50,644 nucleotides of DNA from positions 1 through 50,644 of the forward strand of contig JAQWSX010000011.1 in the NCBI GenBank assembly GCA_029242935.1, given 5' to 3'. The notes under the pieces were generated by a model. It did not search any database. It saw only the letters and a program-made list of their open reading frames with translations, and was not told the origin of the DNA. The position numbers and the translations under genes are program-made. Shown piece after piece: positions 37,415 through 45,832 of this stretch. The DNA is from Akkermansiaceae bacterium. Its GTDB lineage: Bacteria > Verrucomicrobiota > Verrucomicrobiia > Verrucomicrobiales > Akkermansiaceae. Within the stretch, counting starts at the first letter, position 1, and the number at the start of each line of letters is the position of its first letter.

Positions 37415-38890
37415 CTAGGCGGTGATGGGCTTCATGGCGCCCATGGCTTCGCGGAGGTAGATGCCGATTTCCTCGACTTCGTGGTCGCGGATGATGGCGT
37501 TGACTTGAACGAGGGTTTGGTTGTCGACACTTTGATCGGTGGGGTTTAGGCCTTTGCCGATAACGCTGGTGTCAACTTTTGACATAAAGTCCTGCAGAAG
37601 AGGGACAGCGGCGTGGCTGAAGAGGTAGCAGCCATACTCGGCGGTGTCGGAAATGACGCGATTCATTTCGTACAGCTTTTTACGAGCGATGGTGTTGGCA
37701 ATGAGGGGGGTTTCGTGAAGGGACTCATAGTATGCGGACTCAGGTTCGATGCCGGCTTCGACCATGGCTTCGAAGGCCAGTTCGACGCCAGCACGAACCA
37801 TGGCAACCATGAGGATGCCTTTGTCGAAGTATTCTTGCTCGGAGATTTCTCCTTCACCTTCAGTTTGCTCGAATTCGGTTTCGCCGGTGTCCTTGCGCCA
37901 GCCGAGGAGGTTGACGTCATCGTTCGCCCAATCGGCCATCATGGTGCTTGAGAACTCACCGGAGATGATGTCGTCCATGTGCTTATAGAATAGATCGCGC
38001 ATGATGTCCTTGAGCTGCTCGGACAGCTTGAAGGCTTCGATCTTGGCTGGGTTAGAAAGGCGATCCATCATGTTGGTGATGCCGCCGTGCTTGAGGGCCT
38101 CGGTGGTGACTTCCCAGCCGTTCTGGATGAACTTGACGGCCCACTTAGGGTCGATGCCATCGGCCTTCATTTTCTCAAAGCAGAGAATGGAGCCGGCTTG
38201 GAGGAGGCCGCAAAGAATGGTTTGTTCGCCCATGAGGTCGGATTTGACCTCGGCGACGAAGGATGATTCAAGGACTCCTGCCTTATCACCACCTTGGGCA
38301 ACGGCAAGAGCTTTGGCGAGTTCGATGCCTTCCCCTGAAGGATCGTTTTCAACGTGGCAGGCGATCAGGGTGGGAACCCCGAAGCCGCGTTTATATTCCT
38401 CGCGCACCTCAGAGCCGGGAGATTTTGGAGCGACCATAATCACAGTGAGGTCCTTGCGGATCTGGGTCCCTTCTTCGACGATGTTGAATCCGTGAGCATA
38501 AGAAAAAGTTGCGCCTTCCTTCATATGCGGGATGACTGTTTCGACTACCTTGGTGTGTTGTTTGTCGGGAGCGAGGTTCATCACGATGTCAGCGGTCGGA
38601 AGCATTTCCTCGTAGGTGCCAACGGCGAAACCATTTTCGGTCGCGTTGAGGTAGGACTGGCGCTTTTCTTCAATCGCAGCGGGGCGGAGGGTGTAAGATA
38701 CGTCGAGGCCGGAATCGCGCATATTGAGGCCCTGGTTGAGGCCCTGGGCGCCACAACCTACGATTACGATCTTAAGTCCTTTGGCTGCATTTACGCCGTT
38801 GGCGAACTCAGATGCGTCCATGAAACGGCAAGTGCCAAGCTCGTCCAGCTGGCGACGAAGTGGGAGAGTGTTGAAATAATTCGTGCTCAT
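37415..38890 (-). CDS. ilvC: Ketol-acid reductoisomerase, class II
   Basis: The protein has 491 residues, the E. coli-type class II length (class I has about 330). It begins [19 protein letters not shown] and has the NADP-binding [21 protein letters not shown] motif, then [10 protein letters not shown] and [12 protein letters not shown] duplicated C-terminal domain carries the metal ligands. It reduces acetohydroxy acids in branched-chain amino-acid synthesis; ilvD is at 17.1 kb. A 13-bp inverted repeat (CCTGA-N3-TCAGG, 38921-38933) sits in its leader and could form a small hairpin. Confidence 0.96.
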   Translation of the reverse strand: MSTNYFNTLPLRRQLDELGTCRFMDASEFANGVNAAKGLKIVIVGCGAQGLNQGLNMRDSGLDVSYTLRPAAIEEKRQSYLNATENGFAVGTYEEMLPTADIVMNLAPDKQHTKVVETVIPHMKEGATFSYAHGFNIVEEGTQIRKDLTVIMVAPKSPGSEVREEYKRGFGVPTLIACHVENDPSGEGIELAKALAVAQGGDKAGVLESSFVAEVKSDLMGEQTILCGLLQAGSILCFEKMKADGIDPKWAVKFIQNGWEVTTEALKHGGITNMMDRLSNPAKIEAFKLSEQLKDIMRDLFYKHMDDIISGEFSSTMMADWANDDVNLLGWRKDTGETEFEQTEGEGEISEQEYFDKGILMVAMVRAGVELAFEAMVEAGIEPESAYYESLHETPLIANTIARKKLYEMNRVISDTAEYGCYLFSHAAVPLLQDFMSKVDTSVIGKGLNPTDQSVDNQTLVQVNAIIRDHEVEEIGIYLREAMGAMKPITA

Positions 38891-39353
38891 TTGTTAGGGA
38901 AAAAGTTGATCTGTCGGGGGCCTGAATGTCAGGAAACCGAGATTTGTAAACGAAGAATCGGTTCAAGATACTAAGAATTGACCTTCGGAATGGGGGATTT
39001 TGGAGTTGTAGCTTAATGAACGGCAAGGCCAAGTGGTCAAAATTGGACGCAAGAGGGGTGACGAAAAAGCGGGAAGATTTAATCTTTTGAGAAATTTTGG
39101 TCGGAGATACCTAGAATAAAAAATGGCTGAAAAACTGAGCGTGTAGGAGGGGAGGAAAAAGCAAAGGTTACTAGGGCGTCGAATTTTAGTTAGTTCTGGC
39201 GGGTATTTTCCAAATATTTAAGTTCGGGGGAGTTGATGCTATTTTTTGGAAAGGTGGGAATAGAAGTTATCTAAAGCTCAAAAAGTCTCGGTCCAGACTC
39301 GACAAAAGGGTGGGGTGATGATTATGACGCGCTCCTTCACGAGACAAGTTACC
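38891..39353. other. Divergent intergenic region between ilvC and fusA
   Basis: 463 bp between two divergent genes, which should contain both promoters. I could not place a strong -35/-10 pair. A short inverted repeat (38921-38933) lies in the ilvC leader. AT-rich stretches occur at 39110-39260. No RNA gene or riboswitch fold was recognised. Confidence 0.4.
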
Positions 39354-41444
39354 ATGACAGACCTCACTAAATACCGTAACATTGGCATCTTCGCACACGT
39401 TGATGCAGGCAAAACTACGACCACCGAGCGCATCCTCAAGCTCACCGGAAAAATCCACAAAACGGGTGAGGTCCACGATGGTGAGTCGACAACTGATTTT
39501 ATGGAGCAGGAAGCTGAGCGTGGAATTACCATTCAGTCGGCTGCGACTACATGTTTTTGGGACGATCACCGGATGAACATTATCGATACTCCAGGGCACG
39601 TTGACTTCACGATTGAGGTTTACCGTTCTCTTAAAGTTCTCGACGGAGGTGTTGGTGTTTTCTGTGGGTCGGGTGGTGTTGAGCCTCAGTCTGAGACCAA
39701 CTGGCGCTACGCCAATGACTCCGAAGTCGCTCGGATTATTTTCGTCAACAAGCTCGACCGAATTGGCGCTGATTTTTACCGCGTTATCCAGCAGACAAAG
39801 GATGTTCTTGGAGCAACGCCACTTGTGATGACGATTCCAATCGGTTTTGAGGATTCCTTCGTGGGAGTTGTGGATGTCCTTGAGAAGAAGGCCTACGTTT
39901 GGGACGAATCCGGTCTTCCTGAGAACTTTGAAATCCAGGACGTTCCCGAGGACCTCGTCGATAAGTGTAACCAGTATCACGAAGAGTTGATCGAGACTGC
40001 CGTGGAGCAGGATGATGAAGTGATGGAAGCTTATCTTGAAGGAAATATTCCTGACGTTGCCACGATCAAGAAGTGCATCCGAAAAGGAACGATCGCTCTT
40101 GATTTCTTTCCGGCCTTCTGTGGTTCAGCCTTTAAAAATAAAGGTGTCCAAAACGTGCTTAATGCCGTTGTCGACTACCTCCCATCTCCACTTGAGGTCG
40201 AGCCTGAGCCTGAGTTTGACGACGACGGTGAATTGACCGGTGAGTTTGCTACTGTTGATGCAAATGGGCCACTTCGCGCACTTGCTTTTAAAATCATGGA
40301 TGATCAGTTTGGTGCATTGACCTTTACCCGGATTTATTCCGGAACGATGAAAAAAGGTGATACGATTCTAAATACTTTCACTGGTAAAACTGAGCGAGTG
40401 GGCCGTCTCGTCGAGATGCACGCTGACGACCGGACCGAGCTCGATAGCGCCCAAGCGGGTGACATCATTGCTCTTGTGGGTCTTAAGAATGTCCAGACTG
40501 GACACACTCTTTCTTCCAAGGACAAGCCCGCCACCCTTGAGCCAATGGTGTTCCCGGATCCCGTGATTTCGCTTGCTGTGGCTCCCAAGGATAAAGCCAA
40601 CGCCGAGAAACTCGGTATTGCGCTTGGAAAAATGATTCAGGAGGATCCTTCCTTCCGAGTTGAGACGGATCTTGATTCCGGTGAGACTATTCTTAAGGGA
40701 ATGGGTGAGCTTCACCTCGATATTAAGGTGGATATCCTTAAGCGAACTCACAAAGTTGAGGTTGACGTTGGTGCTCCGCAGGTCGCATATCGCGAAACGA
40801 TCACCAAGGAGACCTCAGATAGCTATACCCACAAAAAGCAGTCGGGTGGTTCCGGTCAATTTGCTAAAATCGACTACACCCTGACTCCTCTCGAGCCTGG
40901 AGAGGGCTTCCAGTTCGAGTCGACTGTGGTTGGTGGTAATGTTCCCAAAGAATATTGGTCTTCCGTTGAAAAGGGCTTCAAACGCTCTCTTGAAAAGGGT
41001 GTCCTCGCTGGCTACCCCTGCTTGGATTTTAAGGTTACTCTTACTGACGGGGGATTCCACGCCGTTGACTCCTCGGCCGTTGCCTTTGAGATCGCATCAA
41101 GAGCTGCTTATCGCCAAACCGTTCCCAAGGCTGGGGCTCAGATCCTTGAGCCGATTATGAAGCTCGATGTTTTCACTCCTGAAGATCACGTTGGTGATGT
41201 TATCGGCGACCTGAACCGTCGACGTGGCATGATTCAATCACAGGATTCAGCTTCCGGCGGAATTCGTATCAAGGCGCAGGCTCCTTTATCCGAGATGTTT
41301 GGATATATTGGAGATTTACGCACTATGACTTCAGGTCGTGGTCAGTTTTCTATGGAATTTGAGCATTACGCACCTTGCCCTAGGAATGTTGCTGAAAAAG
41401 TGGTCGCCGATGCTAAGGAGCGTGAGGAAGCGAAAAAGAAGTAA
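39354..41444 (+). CDS. fusA: Elongation factor G (spirochaete/planctomycete-like subfamily)
   Basis: The protein has 696 residues, the normal EF-G length. The GTPase domain has [14 protein letters not shown] (G1), [10 protein letters not shown] (switch I), DTPGHVDF (G3) and NKLD (G4). Domains II to V follow, including [11 protein letters not shown] and the domain IV segment [12 protein letters not shown]. The latter, IFAHVDAG and [17 protein letters not shown] differ from the common EF-G and resemble the spdEFG branch seen in spirochaetes, planctomycetes and some deltaproteobacteria; a tree is needed to settle this. It translocates tRNAs on the ribosome. The ATG at 39354 is chosen over 39315 because [13 protein letters not shown] is the family start. 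A strong terminator follows. Confidence 0.92.
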   Translation: MTDLTKYRNIGIFAHVDAGKTTTTERILKLTGKIHKTGEVHDGESTTDFMEQEAERGITIQSAATTCFWDDHRMNIIDTPGHVDFTIEVYRSLKVLDGGVGVFCGSGGVEPQSETNWRYANDSEVARIIFVNKLDRIGADFYRVIQQTKDVLGATPLVMTIPIGFEDSFVGVVDVLEKKAYVWDESGLPENFEIQDVPEDLVDKCNQYHEELIETAVEQDDEVMEAYLEGNIPDVATIKKCIRKGTIALDFFPAFCGSAFKNKGVQNVLNAVVDYLPSPLEVEPEPEFDDDGELTGEFATVDANGPLRALAFKIMDDQFGALTFTRIYSGTMKKGDTILNTFTGKTERVGRLVEMHADDRTELDSAQAGDIIALVGLKNVQTGHTLSSKDKPATLEPMVFPDPVISLAVAPKDKANAEKLGIALGKMIQEDPSFRVETDLDSGETILKGMGELHLDIKVDILKRTHKVEVDVGAPQVAYRETITKETSDSYTHKKQSGGSGQFAKIDYTLTPLEPGEGFQFESTVVGGNVPKEYWSSVEKGFKRSLEKGVLAGYPCLDFKVTLTDGGFHAVDSSAVAFEIASRAAYRQTVPKAGAQILEPIMKLDVFTPEDHVGDVIGDLNRRRGMIQSQDSASGGIRIKAQAPLSEMFGYIGDLRTMTSGRGQFSMEFEHYAPCPRNVAEKVVADAKEREEAKKK

Positions 41445-41467
41445 TCGTTCCAAGTTTAATCTATTTC

Positions 41468-41499
41468 AAAAGGCGCGTCAGGAGTGACGCGCCTTTTTT
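41468..41499 (+). terminator. Terminator after fusA
   Basis: A 13-bp perfect stem (AAAAGGCGCGTCA at 41468-41480 with TGACGCGCCTTTT at 41485-41497) and 4-nt loop GGAG are followed by T residues. It separates fusA from the export cluster. Confidence 0.93.
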
Positions 41500-41540
41500 G
41501 TCGTTATTAAGAATAATCCAGCTTGATGCAAAGGGTGGTC

Positions 41541-41564
41541 GGCACCAGTCCACTAGAAGGTGCC
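41541..41564. promoter_or_regulatory. Inverted repeat upstream of the TolC-family gene
   Basis: GGCACC at 41541-41546 and GGTGCC at 41559-41564 form perfect 6-bp arms around a 12-nt centre that contains a nested AGT/ACT pair. It lies about 134 bp before the start of the cluster's first gene, after the fusA terminator. It could be an operator or a small RNA hairpin. No certain promoter was placed; the segment at 41610-41690 is very AT-rich. Confidence 0.35.
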
Positions 41565-41697
41565 TAACGTAACGAGTTGGCATCTAAAGATAGTCCTTGC
41601 CTTCCCTGCTTATATTTAAGAATCTTTGATGATAAAGATGTTAAGAAGGTTGAATTACCTTTACGATTTAAACTACTTTATTTTTTTAAACCGATTC

Positions 41698-43260
41698 ATG
41701 AAATTACGATCTTGTTTAGCCGCCATTAGTGCCATCATCCCGTTATCACCGCAGTTCGTTCAAGGGCAGGAGACCGAGATAATGAGTATTTACTCTTCGG
41801 TCCGTCGTGCGCTGCGAGAAAACACCGACTTTAAAAGCGAGCTCGAAAGCGTAAAAATAAGTAATGCTCAGATTCAGAGAGAGTTGTCTGGGTTTGGTTG
41901 GGGTATTGAGGCATTAACCCGATACGAGGATCGGTCTAAACCCCAGAACACAAGAGAATTTGTCTCCGTTGGCGGGGTTCAATTACCAGGAAACGGAAGC
42001 AGGATTTTCATTGATGAAAATCTCACAGCTAGGGTCGGAGTGAAAAAGAAATATTCGACGGGAACTGTTTTAGAGGTTGGTTCACGTTTTTCTCGTCTTA
42101 GTAACACCCTTAACCGGACCTCGGGCAACGCCTTGTTTTCTCCGGAGTATGAAACCTTTACTGGTGTTACCTTGACGCAGCCGCTTCTTCGTGGGTTTGG
42201 CAAAGATGCCAATCTTGCTGGTGTAAATATCGCGAAGCTTCGTGGAACGGCCCAAGAAATTTTAACTCATGTAAAGGCGATGAACTTGGTCGCTGAGGTT
42301 GCGACCCGCTACACGGATATTGTCACCGCTGATCGCGTATTAAATGTCCATGGTCAAAATATCAAGTTAGCCGAGCAGATGCTGGTTCGCAATAAGGAGC
42401 TTTTAAAAAGCAAGGAAGGTTTGGCGACCGACGTCACAACTGCAGAACTTGCCCTTTATCAGCGACAGGATCAGTTTATAACTAGTGCCGCTGAGAAAAT
42501 TGAGAGAGTCAATACCCTCTTTGCGCTGACGAACCGCGAGCCAGACCTGGAGGGGAAAACTAAATTTAAGCCATCTTCCGCTTTCTTTTCAGGCGAGACG
42601 AATATGGGAAAGCGTGAATTGATTAGTTATGGGCAAAAGCGCAGATTGGATATCAGCTATTACAATCACGTCGTTGATACTGCAGAATTGAATGTTCTAC
42701 GCGCAAGGGATTCTGGGAAAGCGCAGCTCAATTTGACAGGCTCTGCGGGGCTTTATGGGTTAGATGCTAATGGTGGAGGCGCTTTTGAAGAGGCTGCTAG
42801 CGCTCAAGGAAGGGAATGGTCGCTGGGCCTGAATTTCAAGATGCCGCTTGCTGCGGATGCCGCTGACGCTGCGTTGGAGGCAGCCGAGGCACAGGTGCGC
42901 AAAGCTGAATTGGAACTTCAAAAAGCTAAGCGTTCTATTTCGCTGGAGGTGCACACAGCATGCACTCGTATGGAGGCTGCAAAGCAAAGGATACAGACGG
43001 CAAAAAAGGCTGTGGAGCTTGCTACTCAGCGACTCAAGCAGGAGCAAGATTTATTCAATGCTGGAGAGGGCGACTTTTACAGGGTTGTCGAACTACAGCA
43101 GATCCTTGGAGATTCTAAGGTGAATTTGGTCGCCAGTGAGGCAGCTCTCAGCAAGTCTGTGATCGCTGTATGGCTCGCTGCAGGACAAATTTTCGAACGC
43201 ATGGGAATTTCGAATGCTGAGGTACAGGTCATGATTACTCGTGCCAAGGCGAAACGATGA
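41698..43260 (+). CDS. TolC-family outer-membrane efflux/secretion protein
   Basis: The protein has 520 residues. A signal peptide (MKLRSCLAAISAIIPLSP through VQGQ) is followed by the two OEP repeats with long helical coiled-coil regions. Typical features are VTLTQPLLRGFG (the beta-barrel strand, near 155-170), AEQMLVRNKELLKSKEG, and the second half with ALEAAEAQVRKAELELQKAK and AGEGDFYRVVELQQ. It would form the trimeric outer-membrane channel and periplasmic tunnel. The open frame extends upstream to 41626 without a signal-like start, so ATG 41698 is chosen. It is the first gene of the export cluster; hlyD-like genes follow after 38 bp. Confidence 0.88.
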   Translation: MKLRSCLAAISAIIPLSPQFVQGQETEIMSIYSSVRRALRENTDFKSELESVKISNAQIQRELSGFGWGIEALTRYEDRSKPQNTREFVSVGGVQLPGNGSRIFIDENLTARVGVKKKYSTGTVLEVGSRFSRLSNTLNRTSGNALFSPEYETFTGVTLTQPLLRGFGKDANLAGVNIAKLRGTAQEILTHVKAMNLVAEVATRYTDIVTADRVLNVHGQNIKLAEQMLVRNKELLKSKEGLATDVTTAELALYQRQDQFITSAAEKIERVNTLFALTNREPDLEGKTKFKPSSAFFSGETNMGKRELISYGQKRRLDISYYNHVVDTAELNVLRARDSGKAQLNLTGSAGLYGLDANGGGAFEEAASAQGREWSLGLNFKMPLAADAADAALEAAEAQVRKAELELQKAKRSISLEVHTACTRMEAAKQRIQTAKKAVELATQRLKQEQDLFNAGEGDFYRVVELQQILGDSKVNLVASEAALSKSVIAVWLAAGQIFERMGISNAEVQVMITRAKAKR

Positions 43261-43298
43261 GAGCCTAATCAATCGAAACCTAGAAAATCACGGACTTT

Positions 43299-44048
43299 AT
43301 GAAAAGAATTGTGAATCGAATTTTAGTAATTTTGGTCTGTCTTTCAGGCTGTATTTCGCCCTCTCTTGCGCAGGTTTGGATTGAGGGGACGAGTCAACCT
43401 GCAGCGCGGATTACAGTTAGTTCACCAGTGGAAGAAATCGTCGAAAGTGTGGCGGTTCAAGAGGGAGATGTTGTCGAAAAAGGAGGGACTCTCGCCACGC
43501 TGTTTTCGACAAAAGAGCAGCTTGAGGTAAAGCGCCTTGGCATTCTGATAGAGAAAGCTTTAGCGGATGCCAAGACAGCTAGAGATCTTTATGATAAAAA
43601 GATCCAAAAGAAGTCTGAACTCCTGCAGAGAGAGGTCGAGCTTAAGCGTCTTCAAATAGAGCAGGAAATGGCGCAAGTATCTGTGAACCAAAGAACTATC
43701 AAGGCGCCCGTCGGGGGGACGATTGTTTACAGGCTGAAGGATCCTGGTGAGGCAGTAGAAAGAGTCGAGCCCGTGTTTGAGATTATTGATGCCTCTAAAA
43801 TGAAGTTGGTTTTCTTTCTTTCTACAAAGCATCTACCGAATCTCAAAAAGGGGATGGAAGCCGATGTTCTTTTTCCGGAGCTGCCTGAGATTAAAGAAAG
43901 AAAAGCCACCCTTGTGTTCATTGACCCGCAACTCGATTCCCGGAGCGGGCTCTTTCGCGTTCGTTTTAGTTTTGATAATAGCGAACTGAAGATTAAGCCT
44001 GGTGTGCGAGTGAAGGTTAAACTTCCGGAAATGGAGGGGCGTGAATGA
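43299..44048 (+). CDS. Short HlyD-family periplasmic adaptor, possibly a lipoprotein
   Basis: The protein has 249 residues. The signal segment MKRIVNRILVILVCLSGCIS contains a lipobox-like LSGC (Cys18), so it may be a lipoprotein on the inner membrane. A biotinyl-lipoyl (barrel-sandwich) half lies at about 40-70 (VEEIVESVAVQEGDVVEKGG), a short helical hairpin at 75-125, the second lipoyl half (TIKAPVGGTIVYRLKDPGEAVE), then a beta-barrel domain. It would bridge a membrane component and the TolC-family channel. The coding end overlaps the next gene by 4 bp (ATGA), showing translational coupling. Confidence 0.85.
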   Translation: MKRIVNRILVILVCLSGCISPSLAQVWIEGTSQPAARITVSSPVEEIVESVAVQEGDVVEKGGTLATLFSTKEQLEVKRLGILIEKALADAKTARDLYDKKIQKKSELLQREVELKRLQIEQEMAQVSVNQRTIKAPVGGTIVYRLKDPGEAVERVEPVFEIIDASKMKLVFFLSTKHLPNLKKGMEADVLFPELPEIKERKATLVFIDPQLDSRSGLFRVRFSFDNSELKIKPGVRVKVKLPEMEGRE

Positions 44049-45814
44049 ACCTCAGCGAGATTTTGGAGAGTGGTTCAGATCCTGCCGATTTCTGGTCATG
44101 CTTGGTCCAGACTGTCGCGGATCAGTGGCAACTCACTGAATGCGTCGCTTTACAGGTAGAAGGCGAGAATCTAAAGCTGTTTGGCTCGAGTAAAGACAGT
44201 AATCTTAGAGCTGCTCCAGTAAATGTGCGGAAAGCGATTATGGCTGCCGGGACTGAGTTCAAATCAATTAAGGAACTTGGAACAGATTGGAGTATCTACC
44301 CGATTAGGATTGTCGGTGGCAGTATGGGTTTTACGCTTGTGTCCGCCAGTCCGACTGAAATCTCAGAACCAGAGCAGGTTAAGCTACAAACTTTTGTAGA
44401 GTCCGCCGTTATTGCATTTTCGGCGCAGCGCAAGGCCGATTCATCGGAGAGCGCACTTAGCGAAATTTCTCGGGTTGTTGATTTAGGACTTATCATCGGT
44501 GAGTCAGCTCACTTTGGAGAAGCGGCAAACCGACTTTGCAATGAGTTAGAAACCGAGCTTGCGGCGATGCGGGTGACTCTTGGTTGGCGTAAAAAAGGTC
44601 TCATGGAGTTGATCGCAACCAATCATGGAGGTCGTATACGCAACGATACCGAAACTGCTGGGGCGCTTGGCCGAGCTATGGATGAGGCAGCCGAACAAGA
44701 TTGTGAGGTGGGTGTTCCATCGATTAAAGGGGTAGAGATTAATAGGCAACATAAGGCTTTTTCCGAGGCCCATGCCAACTGCCAAATCTTGTCAATGCCA
44801 CTTCGTGAAAATGGAGAGGTTCATGGTTCCGTAACAATTGAGTATCCACAAGAGTCTGATGGCATTTCACAAGAGCGGGTTGATGCCCTCCGGGTAGTCC
44901 TCGATTTAGTAAGCCCGCAACTGGTGAATCTTTATCAAAAGTCTGGTTGGATTGGATCTCGAGCTTGGCGCTCGGTCCGGCAGCGTTTTGCTTCACTACT
45001 GGGCTATCGTCATACGGGGTGGAAATTGTTAGGAGTAAGTCTCGTTTTAACTTTTCTACTCTGCTGCGTTATTCCAATAAAACATACTGTCAAAGCTCCT
45101 TTTCTCCTGCGGACCGAAGCTTCGGCAGATGTAACTGCTCCTTTTTCGGGTTTTATCGATACGGTTGATGTTAATGTTGGCGATGTGGTTCGAAAGGGGC
45201 AGGTTTTGCTGAGGTTAGATCGCCGTGAGTTACTGATGCAGCGGATAGAACTCAAAGCTCAGCGTGATCGTAGTCTCGCAGACTCCCGCCGCTACGAGGC
45301 AGAAGGAGATCTTTCGCAGATGAAGCTTTCGCAGCTATCTATCGAACAGGCAGATGCGAAACTGACGGCTCTTAATTACCGACTAGATCGCAGCGAAATT
45401 TGCGCACCCTTCGACGGGGTAATTGTGGAGGGAGATTTAAAAGAAAGGCTTTCCTCTCCAACCCAAGTTGGCGAAAAACTCATGCGCATTGTTGAGATCA
45501 GTGATACTTATGGCGAGCTTCAGGTCGATGAGCGAGATATTCATTTTCTCAAAAAAGGAATGGAAGGTGAGCTTGCTTTCACTTCACGTCCTGAAGATAA
45601 ATTCAGAGTTTCACTCGACTCATACGAGCCAGTTGCTGTGGTGAAGGAGACAGGAACGGCCTTTCGGGTGAGGGTTAACCTCGCCGACTCACCCGAATCG
45701 TGGTGGCGTCCTGGAATGAGTGGCGTTTGCAAAGTAGATATTGAAAATCGATCCGTGGCATGGGTTTACCTCCATCGGACCTGGGAATTTATTCGCATGA
45801 AGCTTTGGTTCTAG
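44045..45814 (+). CDS. GAF-domain sensor fused to membrane-anchored HlyD-type adaptor
   Basis: The protein has 589 residues. The first 320 are soluble: a variable N-terminal region (about 1-130) and a GAF-like domain (about 145-300, with SMPLRENGEVHGSVTIEY). A single transmembrane segment follows (about 325-346, LLGVSLVLTFLLCCVIPI). The periplasmic part is HlyD-like: DVTAPFSGFIDTVDVNVGDVVRKG, a short coiled coil and ICAPFDGVIVEGDLKERL, then an adaptor barrel. GAF domains bind small molecules, so the adaptor may respond to a cytoplasmic ligand. Other proteins of this arrangement occur in secretion-like clusters, but I know no function for them. It sits between two adaptor-type genes. Confidence 0.8.
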   Translation: MNLSEILESGSDPADFWSCLVQTVADQWQLTECVALQVEGENLKLFGSSKDSNLRAAPVNVRKAIMAAGTEFKSIKELGTDWSIYPIRIVGGSMGFTLVSASPTEISEPEQVKLQTFVESAVIAFSAQRKADSSESALSEISRVVDLGLIIGESAHFGEAANRLCNELETELAAMRVTLGWRKKGLMELIATNHGGRIRNDTETAGALGRAMDEAAEQDCEVGVPSIKGVEINRQHKAFSEAHANCQILSMPLRENGEVHGSVTIEYPQESDGISQERVDALRVVLDLVSPQLVNLYQKSGWIGSRAWRSVRQRFASLLGYRHTGWKLLGVSLVLTFLLCCVIPIKHTVKAPFLLRTEASADVTAPFSGFIDTVDVNVGDVVRKGQVLLRLDRRELLMQRIELKAQRDRSLADSRRYEAEGDLSQMKLSQLSIEQADAKLTALNYRLDRSEICAPFDGVIVEGDLKERLSSPTQVGEKLMRIVEISDTYGELQVDERDIHFLKKGMEGELAFTSRPEDKFRVSLDSYEPVAVVKETGTAFRVRVNLADSPESWWRPGMSGVCKVDIENRSVAWVYLHRTWEFIRMKLWF

Positions 45815-45832
45815 CTGGAGAGAACTTTCGCC

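Noticed and set aside
41626-41697. N-terminal extension of the TolC gene
   Set aside because: It would place hydrophobic residues ahead of the signal peptide; ATG 41698 gives a normal signal peptide.
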